Shown: positions 34,220 through 42,564 of the stretch, in pieces
Numbering within the stretch: position 1 is the first letter of the stretch
How the letters are laid out: each line of letters begins with the position of its first letter
Notes under the pieces: generated by a model
Told to the model about the DNA's origin: nothing
Seen by the model: the letters and a program-made list of their open reading frames with translations, nothing else
The model's database searches: none
Origin: Pseudanabaena sp. PCC 7367
Lineage (GTDB): Bacteria > Cyanobacteriota > Cyanobacteriia > Pseudanabaenales > Pseudanabaenaceae
DNA: 64,000 nucleotides
Direction of reading: 5' to 3'
Assembly: GCF_000317065.1 (NCBI RefSeq)
Contig: NC_019701.1
Location: forward strand, 2,614,001-2,678,000
Translations under genes and position numbers: made by a program

Positions 34220-36022
34220 TTAACCACCGCGCAGGAATTGATCCACACCACGGGCGATCGCTTCGGCAATGCGTTGTTGATAATTTGGATCTCTCAGTCT
34301 TGCGGCATCACCAGGATTAGTCACAAACCCAGTTTCCACCAGGATTGCTGGCATTGAGGTGCGTCTGAGCACATAGAACCTGGCCGATCGGACACGGCGA
34401 TCGACTGCCCCAGTGGCAGCAATTACCTGGCTATGTACCAGCGCTGCTAATCTTCGGCCTCTGGTGGAACCCGGTGCATAGTAGGTCTCTATGCCAGTTA
34501 CAGTAGCCGATCGACTTGCCACCGAATTAGCATGTAAACTCACAAACACATCACCTCTAACCCTCTCTGCCAGTTGTACCCGTGGCTCCAGGTCAAGTTC
34601 TATATCACTGGTGCGAGTGTAAACCACAGAGTAACCCATCTGCTGCAACACCTGGCCTAGGCGCTGACTGAGGGGCAGCATAATAATTTTTTCGTTGATC
34701 CCATTACCCACAGCACCGGGATCACGGCCACCATGCCCCGGATCGATCACGATCACACCACGACCGCGGTTGGCCAAATTCGGCACAGCAGGGACATTGG
34801 GGTTAGGTCTGGGAAATCCTGGCGTTGGCGGCCTTGGCGTTGGATTTTGAGCCACATTACCAGAATTGAGCAATTGCAAGGCGATCTGCTGTGGATTATT
34901 GCGTCCCGCCTCACGGATCGCCCAACCCGTGGCTACCTTCATGCCAATAATCACGGAGTCACCCACTTGCGTCAGCCTAATCCGCTCCAGGGGACTACTC
35001 GCCGAGAGAGCAGGGCGTTGCAATTGTGGCGAGATCCGCGCCGCAGAGATTGTGATGTTATAGGTATTGCTGGGAATATCCTGGCTACCGCGATAGGTCA
35101 ATCCCTGGGAAGCTTGAATTACTAATTGCCCCGTATTGCTAATTTGGATGCCCTGGATCACTGAGGGGCCATTGGTATTACCAGGTCTGGTGGTGGCAGG
35201 ATTAGGGGGGCTGGGCAGACTAGGATTAGGATTATTCGGCACAGGTACTGGTAAACTTGACCCCGGAGGCCTGGGAGTTGGGTTTACTGCGGTGGGCTGA
35301 TTTGTGGTTGGTCTGAGCAGGATACCGCCCCGACTGGGCATAAAACTACTTTGCCAGTTCACCCCATTGGCCGCGCTAGGATCGAGATCTAAGACAATTC
35401 TGGCGATCGCTGGTTCCTTTTGAAACTGGGCGATCCTGATCTGCCTCACGCCATACCGATTGATCGGAATTGTGGCCTTGTGCAAATTGGGCGGAATCGA
35501 AGTGCTGGCCAGATCTACTACCAGCCGATCGGGGCTCACAATCCGCTGTAGATTCACTGGCGCATTGCCATTAACCAGAATCAGCAGCCCATCAGGAACC
35601 ACACGGATATTAGTCAATCGCAGCCATTGCCGCCAGTTCTGCGCTTGGAGCAACTGCGATGGGTTATTGAGTGCTTCGCCATTACCCAAATAGCTAGAAT
35701 CGCTGAAATCACTACTATTTAGAGCATTGAGATTTTCAAGCTCCATAAGCTCAGCCGCATTGATAACCTGATCGGCTGCGGCGATCGACAACGGAGGATT
35801 ATACAGCGATCCACCAAAGGAGTTTATGGGGGGTAGGGTGGGATCAGGGCTAGTTAAATCACTAATAAAATCACCATGATCGAAGCTGTCGTCAAAAACC
35901 TCACTAGAGCCTTCGATCGAATCAATATGGTCAACATGGGGATATGCCTCGACTGGTTTATATTCACCAAACCACCCTAGTAAGCAAACACAGAACAGAG
36001 GAACCAAATGCCTAGAATTCAA
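34220..36022 (-). CDS. amiC: N-acetylmuramoyl-L-alanine amidase with AMIN domains
   Basis: 600 aa. An N-terminal hydrophobic signal (LVPLFCVCLLGWF) is followed by an AMIN domain (about 128-215; INVRVVPDGLLILVNGNAP-like region) and a second AMIN-like unit around 290-385, separated by a Pro/Asn-rich linker. The C-terminal Amidase_3 domain (420-600) has the zinc residues H430 (DPGHGG), E444 (INEK), H497 (VSLHAN) and catalytic E563 (VETGF). The enzyme cleaves the peptide from MurNAc in septal and junctional peptidoglycan. murI lies immediately upstream on the same strand, 69 bp away, as is common in cyanobacteria. Confidence 0.93.
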   Translation of the reverse strand: MNSRHLVPLFCVCLLGWFGEYKPVEAYPHVDHIDSIEGSSEVFDDSFDHGDFISDLTSPDPTLPPINSFGGSLYNPPLSIAAADQVINAAELMELENLNALNSSDFSDSSYLGNGEALNNPSQLLQAQNWRQWLRLTNIRVVPDGLLILVNGNAPVNLQRIVSPDRLVVDLASTSIPPNLHKATIPINRYGVRQIRIAQFQKEPAIARIVLDLDPSAANGVNWQSSFMPSRGGILLRPTTNQPTAVNPTPRPPGSSLPVPVPNNPNPSLPSPPNPATTRPGNTNGPSVIQGIQISNTGQLVIQASQGLTYRGSQDIPSNTYNITISAARISPQLQRPALSASSPLERIRLTQVGDSVIIGMKVATGWAIREAGRNNPQQIALQLLNSGNVAQNPTPRPPTPGFPRPNPNVPAVPNLANRGRGVIVIDPGHGGRDPGAVGNGINEKIIMLPLSQRLGQVLQQMGYSVVYTRTSDIELDLEPRVQLAERVRGDVFVSLHANSVASRSATVTGIETYYAPGSTRGRRLAALVHSQVIAATGAVDRRVRSARFYVLRRTSMPAILVETGFVTNPGDAARLRDPNYQQRIAEAIARGVDQFLRGG

Positions 36023-36091
36023 TCTTCTTCTCCTGATTTAAAACCAGTTGTTGTCACTGGCATAAGTTCTGGAAAATTCTAGCAGAAAACA

Positions 36092-36958
36092 TTAAGACAG
36101 CAATTCTACATGAGAAAGGTTCACCTGTTCCACTGACGGCATTTTATTTAACCAACGACTGGAAATTTTGGCAAATTGCTGTGGATCACCGCTGACATAA
36201 AATCTGGTGAAAGTATTGTTTACTGCTAGTTCCAGATTGGTATGACGCAGGCCCAGGATTTCTAGTTCCTTAACCGCGGCCTTAACTACATAGGCGGCGG
36301 GGTTAATAAAATTAACTGGATAGGGCAAAACCTGTGACAGCAACCCCTTGAGATGGGGATAATGGGTACAACCAAACACCAATGTGTCAATCTGATCCTG
36401 AATCAAAGGTTCGAGGTAGTTACTGGCCACCTGGATTGTATAGGGATCGGCAAGGCGATCGCCCTCGATCAAAGGCACAAACTCTGGACAAGCGATCTGC
36501 CAGATCTTGGCGTTGGGCTGGGTTTCCTGCATCGCCTGAGCATAGGCATTACTCTTCACCGTGGCTTCAGTGGCAATTACGCCAATGTGCTTACCGTGCT
36601 TCACCGCTGCCCTTGCCCCCGGCAGAATTAACCCCAACACGGGAAAATCAAAATGTGGCCGTAAAATATCTAGCGCCAGAGCAGAGCTAGTATTGCAAGC
36701 CATGATCACCATCTTGACCTGTTGCGATCGCATCCAAGTCAAAATTTGATAGACAAATTCTATGATTTCAGTCGGACTTTTGCTGCCATAGGGCAACCTG
36801 GCGGTATCTGCAAAGTAAACCACCGACTCATGGGGTAGTTGTTTTCTTAACTCTCTTAAAACGGTTAACCCACCAACGCCACTATCAAAAATGCCAATTG
36901 GGTAGGAAGAGCTACATTTATGCAGCAAAGAAGGCTCACTCTGTCCTGGGAATAACAT
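36092..36958 (-). CDS. murI: Glutamate racemase
   Basis: 288 aa. PIGIFDSGVGGLTVLRELRK carries D25/S26, and the two catalytic cysteines are C88 (MACNTSSA) and C197 (VFGCTHYPHL). It makes D-glutamate for peptidoglycan. The N-terminal 18 residues before the core are slightly longer than usual and a downstream start is possible. It forms a probable operon with the amidase gene downstream (69 bp gap). Confidence 0.95.
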   Translation of the reverse strand: MLFPGQSEPSLLHKCSSSYPIGIFDSGVGGLTVLRELRKQLPHESVVYFADTARLPYGSKSPTEIIEFVYQILTWMRSQQVKMVIMACNTSSALALDILRPHFDFPVLGLILPGARAAVKHGKHIGVIATEATVKSNAYAQAMQETQPNAKIWQIACPEFVPLIEGDRLADPYTIQVASNYLEPLIQDQIDTLVFGCTHYPHLKGLLSQVLPYPVNFINPAAYVVKAAVKELEILGLRHTNLELAVNNTFTRFYVSGDPQQFAKISSRWLNKMPSVEQVNLSHVELLS

Positions 36959-37570
36959 TTACACCCTCACACAACACTGCTCACAGTAAAGCATACATAT
37001 ACCAGAGATCGCTATATGGATTAGCATATCTAACCTGATTTACATTTGGATATAGCAATTTTTGCTACATTGTTAATTATTTCCATCATTTTCAATTTTC
37101 TAGCAAGGCTGCAGTCGCAAGGTTCTTTAAGCCAAAATCCTCAAATCGCATCTAGTTGCGTATTATTGTAAATATTTCTTATGTGGGTAATTGCAGGTCT
37201 AGGGGGGATTTTTACGCAATTAGAATCATAAGTAAGGAAAATCAGGAATTTCGATCGTTTGCGATCGTCAAAACATTGAAACTATAGATATTTTGCCAGC
37301 GATTAAAGCGATTAAGTTGTGACCAATTTTTTAAGCTTGGATCAACATACCCAAAATCTAACCACTGCAATACAGAGATGACAGGGATTATTTAGATTAT
37401 TTAGATTATTTAGATTATTGTAAGTGGTATGGAAGTAAGGATTTTTGGTGCAGTAAGCTTGATTCTGTCTCGAATCCCATGGCCAGAAATCATTACAGAT
37501 GGAGGACTACCAGAATTATTTAGGTGAAATCTGCTGTACCCTGCTCCAATCGATCGATCGCCATATTTTT
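36959..37570. other. Intergenic region with 9-bp tandem repeats
   Basis: About 610 bp, AT-rich, no gene. ATTATTTAG is repeated three times with a partial fourth copy at 37387-37419. GCAGTCGCAA at 37111-37120 and TAATTGCAGGT at 37188-37198 echo the same pair near 27365 and 27461. The murI promoter should lie at the left end. Confidence 0.4.
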
Positions 37571-38596
37571 CTATGGCTGAGATGGACTAGGCAAATTATC
37601 AACCGGCCGATCGCCATTACTACTAACATTCCCAGACTCATCATAGGGATTTTGTTCGATTGGCTCTTCTAAAGTGATCAGGTAATCAATGCTGGCATCG
37701 ATCGTGGAAAGGCTGCGACAGGAAGACAGCGAAATTAAATCTTCAATATTCCGCAACATGGTCGAGCAGATCGCATTGAGAGGTAAATCATTGGGATCGC
37801 AACCAAAGGGATCTTCGATCTCTACGCCAATTTCTTCGATCCCCATCAGCGTAAAACTAGCCAATGCGGTGGTGGGAATGGTTAACCAGCCGATTTCAGA
37901 CACCAATTGAAACGGCAGTGACAAACAATAAATCAGCAAGAGCTGGCGCAGATGAATTGCATAGGCGATCGGGATCGGGGTTTTCTGAATCCGCTCACAG
38001 GAGCCCAACACATCCACCATCACCGCCAGCAGGTCATGCATGGAAACAAGCTGATGCATCGCCAGACACCCCCGCTCATATTGTTTTTGCATATAATCGC
38101 CAATCCAAAAGGCGATCTCCAGGGAAGGATGATGCATCTGTTGCAGTTTTTTAAACTGGGATGGCATAACTAGGGCGGCCAGCTCTGCATTCAAAGAGCG
38201 ATGACGGAGGTGCAATTTCATCGACACCGCAAACGCCACCAACAATCGCAGGGCGGCAATTTTTTTCTTGCGATCGCTAGGTTCAATTTCCCCCACCGAT
38301 ACCCAAATTTGCCTAGCCAGGTTGCGGGTAGTATTGACCAAAGTGCCCCAGGCTTTGCGTCCCTCCCAAAATCTTTCATAGGCCGTATTAGTGCGAAAGA
38401 CCAATAGCAAACCCAGCACAATATTGGCGATAAAACTACCCAAAAATGGTGTGTTCAGGGTCAAGCCATACTTAGAGCAGATGTAGACTACCCCTGCAAA
38501 CATGCCGCACAAAGCTGCCCTGGGTAGAACATTGGGAATAACCGATCCCCGCAGTTGGAAAACCTGGCGAAACCAGTTGTCATGCTTTACATTCAT
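37571..38596 (-). CDS. Bestrophin-like anion channel (UPF0187/RFP-TM)
   Basis: 341 aa. Four hydrophobic regions are visible (AALCGMFAGVVYICSKYGL; SFIANIVLGLLLVF; LLLIYCLSLPFQLV; LTIPTTALASFTLMGIEEI). The conserved FRTNTAYERFWEGRKAWG motif following TM2, and the EIEDPFGCDPNDLPLN segment, identify the bestrophin family. Prokaryotic members form pentameric channels, and thylakoid homologues in plants carry chloride. The location (plasma or thylakoid membrane) cannot be told from sequence. Confidence 0.9.
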   Translation of the reverse strand: MNVKHDNWFRQVFQLRGSVIPNVLPRAALCGMFAGVVYICSKYGLTLNTPFLGSFIANIVLGLLLVFRTNTAYERFWEGRKAWGTLVNTTRNLARQIWVSVGEIEPSDRKKKIAALRLLVAFAVSMKLHLRHRSLNAELAALVMPSQFKKLQQMHHPSLEIAFWIGDYMQKQYERGCLAMHQLVSMHDLLAVMVDVLGSCERIQKTPIPIAYAIHLRQLLLIYCLSLPFQLVSEIGWLTIPTTALASFTLMGIEEIGVEIEDPFGCDPNDLPLNAICSTMLRNIEDLISLSSCRSLSTIDASIDYLITLEEPIEQNPYDESGNVSSNGDRPVDNLPSPSQP

Positions 38597-38935
38597 GCTG
38601 AGATTTAAAAATCCGATCGGTATTGCTGAGTGTCGTGGTTAACTAATGATGAGATTGTCTTGTAGCAAATTCGGGACTCTAATAACTGCTATTCACGCCG
38701 ACCCACAATTGATTATGTTTAGTTTACATCAATCTTCTAGCTGGCCTGGATTGGTGATTTGTAAGGGTACGCGGTAATGTGATGGATATGGGGGCTCGAC
38801 TCTAGAAGTCTTGCTATAACTTAATTTTTATAGGAAATATACATTAGGTTTAGCTCACTACCTACCAGATACCCTAAGCCTCTAATAACTATCTATGCTA
38901 TACACAACCTCAAGTACCCCTAATAACAAGCACCC
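38597..38935. repeat. Intergenic region with a 16-bp tandem duplication
   Basis: A tandem pair CAAGTACCCCTAATAA / CAAGCACCCCTAATAA lies at 38911-38942; the second copy covers the stop codon of the glycerate kinase gene. Nothing else is recognised in the rest of the 340 bp. Confidence 0.5.
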
Positions 38936-40039
38936 CTAATAAACAGCGATCGGCAAGTGATTTGCCCCCACCTCGATCACCAGATCGACTATTTCAGGAT
39001 TTTGCGCCAGGGGCTTAATAAACAAATCTGGATGCAATGCTCGCCAGAAGTAGTTAACAAATTGTTCTACTTCCCGATCGCCCATACCAGTTTTCCCAGC
39101 CGCGATCGCTTTTTGCTCGGCTTCTTTGCGCCATTGCTTACTTAAGTTGAAATCAACTAAATGCAACATAATCAAGCTGTCCAACCGTTGCCACAGGGGC
39201 AAATATGCTTGCAGATTACGATTCATATCCAGCGCAAATTGAACATCGGCAGTAGTGGCGATCGGTGATGGTGGATCATGTCGTAGAACTTCAGCCAAAT
39301 CCGCTTCCGGCCAAGGCCATACCCCCACCATCCAGCCCTCAAATAACACAATGTCGATCGGTGTTTGGTTCAGGTTAATTTTCAAGGGCTCGGTGCGATC
39401 GCCTGCGCCAGCAAATGCAGTTTTATCAAATTGGGGAACGGCAATATATTGCTCTTTCTGGGAGAGAGGATTGAGATCATTAACTGCCCGAAGTTGGTCT
39501 AAAAGTGCAATGCCCAACTCCAGATCGTGGGTTCCCGGCGGGCCACGCCAGATCAATCGTGGGTCTTGTTGTTGTAGCTGCTGGCGATCGGCGTAGGTTT
39601 TATACAAATCATCGATCGAAATACTTAAACAGTTATGACCTAGATGCTTCAAGATCAAAGCCAGGAATTTACACAGAGTGGTTTTGCCTGTGCCCTGGCC
39701 GCCCAGAATACCCTGAATCAAAGGTCGATCGTATTTTTGCCTTGTGCTAGCTATTTTCAATGCCAACGGCAACCAGATTTGCCACAGTGGTTCAAGCAGG
39801 TTAGACGTGATGCCTAGCGATCGCTGGCAAGCCTGAAATTCTGGGTAGATAGCTGCTAGTAGATTTAATCTTTGTTCAAGGAATTGGCCTATGTTTTGCC
39901 GATCAAGCTGATCATCGTAGAGGCGATTAGGGGTGGGGCGATCGCTGAAAACATTAAGCATATCTTGGCACAACCAATTTTGCTGATAGTTAGATAAGAC
40001 CTGGTTGCTAATCCATTGTTCAAGAATGATCTGGAGCAT
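38936..40039 (-). CDS. D-glycerate 3-kinase (GLYK)
   Basis: 367 aa. The P-loop is GGQGTGKTT (113-121). Other family marks are SISIDDLYKTYADR, WRGPPGTHDLELG (about 170-182) and IDIVLFEGWMVGVWPW. The enzyme returns glycerate to the Calvin cycle at the end of photorespiration (3-phosphoglycerate product), which suits a cyanobacterium. The N-terminal 100 residues are the variable helical part of the family. The next gene (HLIP) is divergent. Confidence 0.88.
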   Translation of the reverse strand: MLQIILEQWISNQVLSNYQQNWLCQDMLNVFSDRPTPNRLYDDQLDRQNIGQFLEQRLNLLAAIYPEFQACQRSLGITSNLLEPLWQIWLPLALKIASTRQKYDRPLIQGILGGQGTGKTTLCKFLALILKHLGHNCLSISIDDLYKTYADRQQLQQQDPRLIWRGPPGTHDLELGIALLDQLRAVNDLNPLSQKEQYIAVPQFDKTAFAGAGDRTEPLKINLNQTPIDIVLFEGWMVGVWPWPEADLAEVLRHDPPSPIATTADVQFALDMNRNLQAYLPLWQRLDSLIMLHLVDFNLSKQWRKEAEQKAIAAGKTGMGDREVEQFVNYFWRALHPDLFIKPLAQNPEIVDLVIEVGANHLPIAVY

Positions 40040-40136
40040 TATTTAGAATAACAAACAAAAATCAGATACATACCTCTTAGGGCTATGGGGCATATATATC
40101 TAAGGCGGTATGAAAGTTTCCAAAATATAAATTAAT

Positions 40137-40154
40137 GTTAAGTCAAGTTAATCA
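40137..40154 (+). promoter_or_regulatory. HLR1-like direct repeat upstream of the HLIP gene
   Basis: GTTAAGTC-AA-GTTAATCA: two 8-bp imperfect direct repeats with 2-bp spacing, 52 bp before the ATG. This matches the architecture of the cyanobacterial HLR1 element bound by RpaB, but the bases only partly match the consensus. Confidence 0.35.
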
Positions 40155-40206
40155 TTTCGCTCTCAAGCAATCATCAATAGTAATCGATACCTAAAGGGGA
40201 ATCACC

Positions 40207-40356
40207 ATGGAAAACCAAAACCAAGACGTAAAATTTGGCTTCAACGAATTTGCCGAAGTATGGAATGGTCGTCTAGCAATGCTAGGTTTCGTAATCGGTT
40301 TGGCTACCGAGTACATCACCGGCAGCGGCATCCTTTCTCAAATCGGCTTGCAGTAA
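40207..40356 (+). CDS. High-light-inducible protein (one-helix HLIP)
   Basis: 49 aa, ATG at 40207 after AAAGGGGAATCACC. The chlorophyll-binding helix is FNEFAEVWNGRLAMLGFVIG, with the ExxNGRxAMxGF motif intact, preceded by a polar N-terminus and followed by a second short hydrophobic stretch. HLIPs (Hli/Scp) are single-helix thylakoid proteins that bind chlorophyll and carotenoids in photosystem repair and in chlorophyll-biosynthesis complexes. The gene stands alone between the glycerate kinase and RidA genes, and has an HLR1-like repeat upstream, which fits light-stress control. Confidence 0.95.
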   Translation: MENQNQDVKFGFNEFAEVWNGRLAMLGFVIGLATEYITGSGILSQIGLQ

Positions 40357-40420
40357 GCCTTAATTAAGTAAACCTGATTCAAATCATCACATCCGGATTA
40401 GGCTTTTCTTAAAATCATCA
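40357..40420 (+). terminator. Possible transcript end after the HLIP gene
   Basis: A 9-base pairing between AAGCCTTAAT near the HLIP stop and ATTAGGCTTTT (about 40398-40408), followed by TTTTCTT, could fold as a long-looped terminator. The loop is about 30 bases, so this is weak. Confidence 0.25.
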
Positions 40421-40539
40421 TAATTGATATGCAGCTCTGATTTAGGTCAAGGGCTGCATTAACTTTTGGGGCAATCTAAGCAACAATTGGATTTTGGCTT
40501 GCCGATCGCATCTAGCGGTTGTTAGTTTTGAGCTTTGGC

Positions 40540-40974
40540 CTAAACGATCGCCACAAACTTGATTTCAATTAATTGCTCTGGGAATGCTAGGCGCGGCGTA
40601 GTAAGCAAAGTACAACATACCTGTGGCTTTTCAGTGCCATACATCTCTTTTCTGATCTCGCCAGCGATCGCCAGAACTTGATCAATACTTGTCACATAAA
40701 CCACTTCTTCAACCACATGATCTAAAGTTGCGCCATAGTGGCTCAGGATCTGCTTGGCATTTAAATAAGTTTGCCTCATTTGCACTGCCATGTTGGAGTG
40801 ATCAAGAATATTGCCCTCATTGTCAATCGGCGCAGCTCCTACAATATTGCCATTATCATCATGGCTAAATTGACCTGAAATGTGGATCATGTTGCCGACT
40901 TTGATCGCTTGCACAAAGCCAAAACTATCTTCCCAGGGCATCCCGTTATTTTTTATGTCTTTTTCAATACTCAC
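40540..40974 (-). CDS. RidA/YjgF-family protein
   Basis: 144 aa. The domain is recognisable: AIKVGNMIHISGQFSHDDN, NMAVQMRQTYLNAKQILSHY, and LDHVVEEVVYVTSIDQV. RidA enzymes deaminate reactive enamine/imine intermediates. The C-terminal segment reads KPQVCCTLLTTPRLAFPEQL where archetypal RidA has KPARSC, so the key arginine is a Val here. That places it in a divergent subgroup that may not have the classic activity. No functional link to neighbours. Confidence 0.85.
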   Translation of the reverse strand: MSIEKDIKNNGMPWEDSFGFVQAIKVGNMIHISGQFSHDDNGNIVGAAPIDNEGNILDHSNMAVQMRQTYLNAKQILSHYGATLDHVVEEVVYVTSIDQVLAIAGEIRKEMYGTEKPQVCCTLLTTPRLAFPEQLIEIKFVAIV

Positions 40975-41457
40975 TGGCTTCGTCCTTTTATCTAAGATTC
41001 TACTGGTTCCCTAAAATTCTTCTGGGCTAGGCTGATCGGAATGTTTACAAAATCAATTACTCTGAAAATCATTAAATTTTGCTAAACGATTTGATCTATC
41101 GGAGCTAAATGAATGTCAGCTTGATAAACAACAAACGCTAATGTAGAAATAGGATTTTCAAGCAATTCCAGTAACGATAAGTTAAATAGCACAAAGATTC
41201 GGTCGAATCCAGGTTAAAAGAGTTTCAATGAACTGCCACACATCATGCTCGATGCCTAAATGTGTTTAAATATGCCTTAGCCAAGCCAATATACTTCTTG
41301 CTTAAATCCTCAGATCGCAGCGAGATAAAATTTCTCGTGTTGCCATAGCGGACTTTTGCGAGAACTTAAGTATATGCCAATGCAATTGTTTTTAGCTTGG
41401 CTCAAGTAAGTTGGCAGGTTTGGGCAAAAGCAAATTGCAGCGCGATCGAGAAAATTG
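40975..41457. other. Intergenic, about 480 bp, nothing recognised
   Basis: AT-rich, HIP1-poor. It should hold the promoters for the RidA-family gene (leftward) and galE (rightward). A tRNA T-arm-like string near 41200 has no supporting cloverleaf. Confidence 0.35.
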
Positions 41458-42447
41458 ATGACACAAACAAAAATTTTAGTTACCGGTGGGGCGGGTTACA
41501 TTGGCTCCCATGTGGTTTTAGCGCTCCAGGAATTGGGCTATGGGGTCGTGATCCTCGATAATCTGGTCTATGGCCATCAAGACATTGCCACTAAAGTTCT
41601 AGGCGCTGAATTAGTAGTTGGCGATATTGGCGATCGCCTCCTGCTCGATCGTATTTTTAGCGAACATCAAATTGACGCGGTGATGCATTTTGCCGCCTAT
41701 GCCTATGTGGGCGAATCGGTCAAAGACCCGCTAAAGTATTACCGGAACAATGTCGCTCAAACCTTGACCTTGCTAGAAGCAATGCTGGCGGCAAAGATCA
41801 ACAAATTTGTGTTTTCGTCCACCTGCGCCACCTATGGTGAGCCGAGTCAGCTACCGATCCCAGAGGATCATCCCCAAAATCCAATCAACCCCTATGGTGC
41901 TTCTAAGCTAATGGTGGAGCGGATTTTAACTGATTTTGACCATGCCTTTGATTTGCGATCGGTGCGATTCAGGTATTTCAACGCCGCTGGCGCTGACCCT
42001 CAGGGCAGACTGGGTGAGGATCATGATCCCGAAACCCATTTGATTCCGCTGGTGTTACTAACCGCCCTGGGCAAACGGGAGGCGATCACAATTTTTGGCC
42101 AGGATTACGACACCCCCGATGGCACTTGCATCAGGGACTATATTCACGTTAGCGATCTAGCCAAAGCCCATGTGCTGGGGTTGGAGTATTTGCTCAAGGG
42201 TGGCACTTCGCAGGTGTTTAATCTGGGCAATGGCAATGGATTCTCGGTCAAGCAGGTAATCGAAGCAGCGATTGCCGTAACGGGCAGAGAGATTAAGGTA
42301 ATTCATGGCGATCGGCGGCCAGGTGATCCCCCTATGCTGGTGGGCAGCGCCGCAAAAGCCAGGGAGATATTGAATTGGCAACCGGAATACGCAGACATCA
42401 AAACTATTTTGACCCATGCCTGGCAGTGGCATCAAATCCGGCACTAG
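41458..42447 (+). CDS. galE: UDP-glucose 4-epimerase
   Basis: 329 aa from the ATG at 41458 (a TTG one codon earlier is unlikely). NAD-binding TGGAGYIGSHVVLALQELGY, the FSSTCATYGEP serine loop and the catalytic INPYGASKLMVERI (YxxxK) pair are all present, as is CIRDYIHVSDLAKAH. It interconverts UDP-glucose and UDP-galactose for exopolysaccharide and glycolipid synthesis. Length is normal. Confidence 0.95.
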   Translation: MTQTKILVTGGAGYIGSHVVLALQELGYGVVILDNLVYGHQDIATKVLGAELVVGDIGDRLLLDRIFSEHQIDAVMHFAAYAYVGESVKDPLKYYRNNVAQTLTLLEAMLAAKINKFVFSSTCATYGEPSQLPIPEDHPQNPINPYGASKLMVERILTDFDHAFDLRSVRFRYFNAAGADPQGRLGEDHDPETHLIPLVLLTALGKREAITIFGQDYDTPDGTCIRDYIHVSDLAKAHVLGLEYLLKGGTSQVFNLGNGNGFSVKQVIEAAIAVTGREIKVIHGDRRPGDPPMLVGSAAKAREILNWQPEYADIKTILTHAWQWHQIRH

Positions 42448-42564
42448 TTGGTAATAATGAATAGATAATCAAATCAATCATATTACTAGCCAGAGAAGCT
42501 TCAGCCAGTCTAGCTCCGATGGCCAATGACATTCCACCTATCAAGGTTAAACACCAGTTAATAA

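Noticed and set aside
37465-37490. Possible T-arm (GATTC...GAATC) near the bestrophin gene
   Set aside because: The loop lacks the TTCRA pattern and no cloverleaf can be built.
41190-41225. tRNA T-arm-like string (GGTCGAATCC)
   Set aside because: No matching acceptor, D or anticodon arm within the expected distance.
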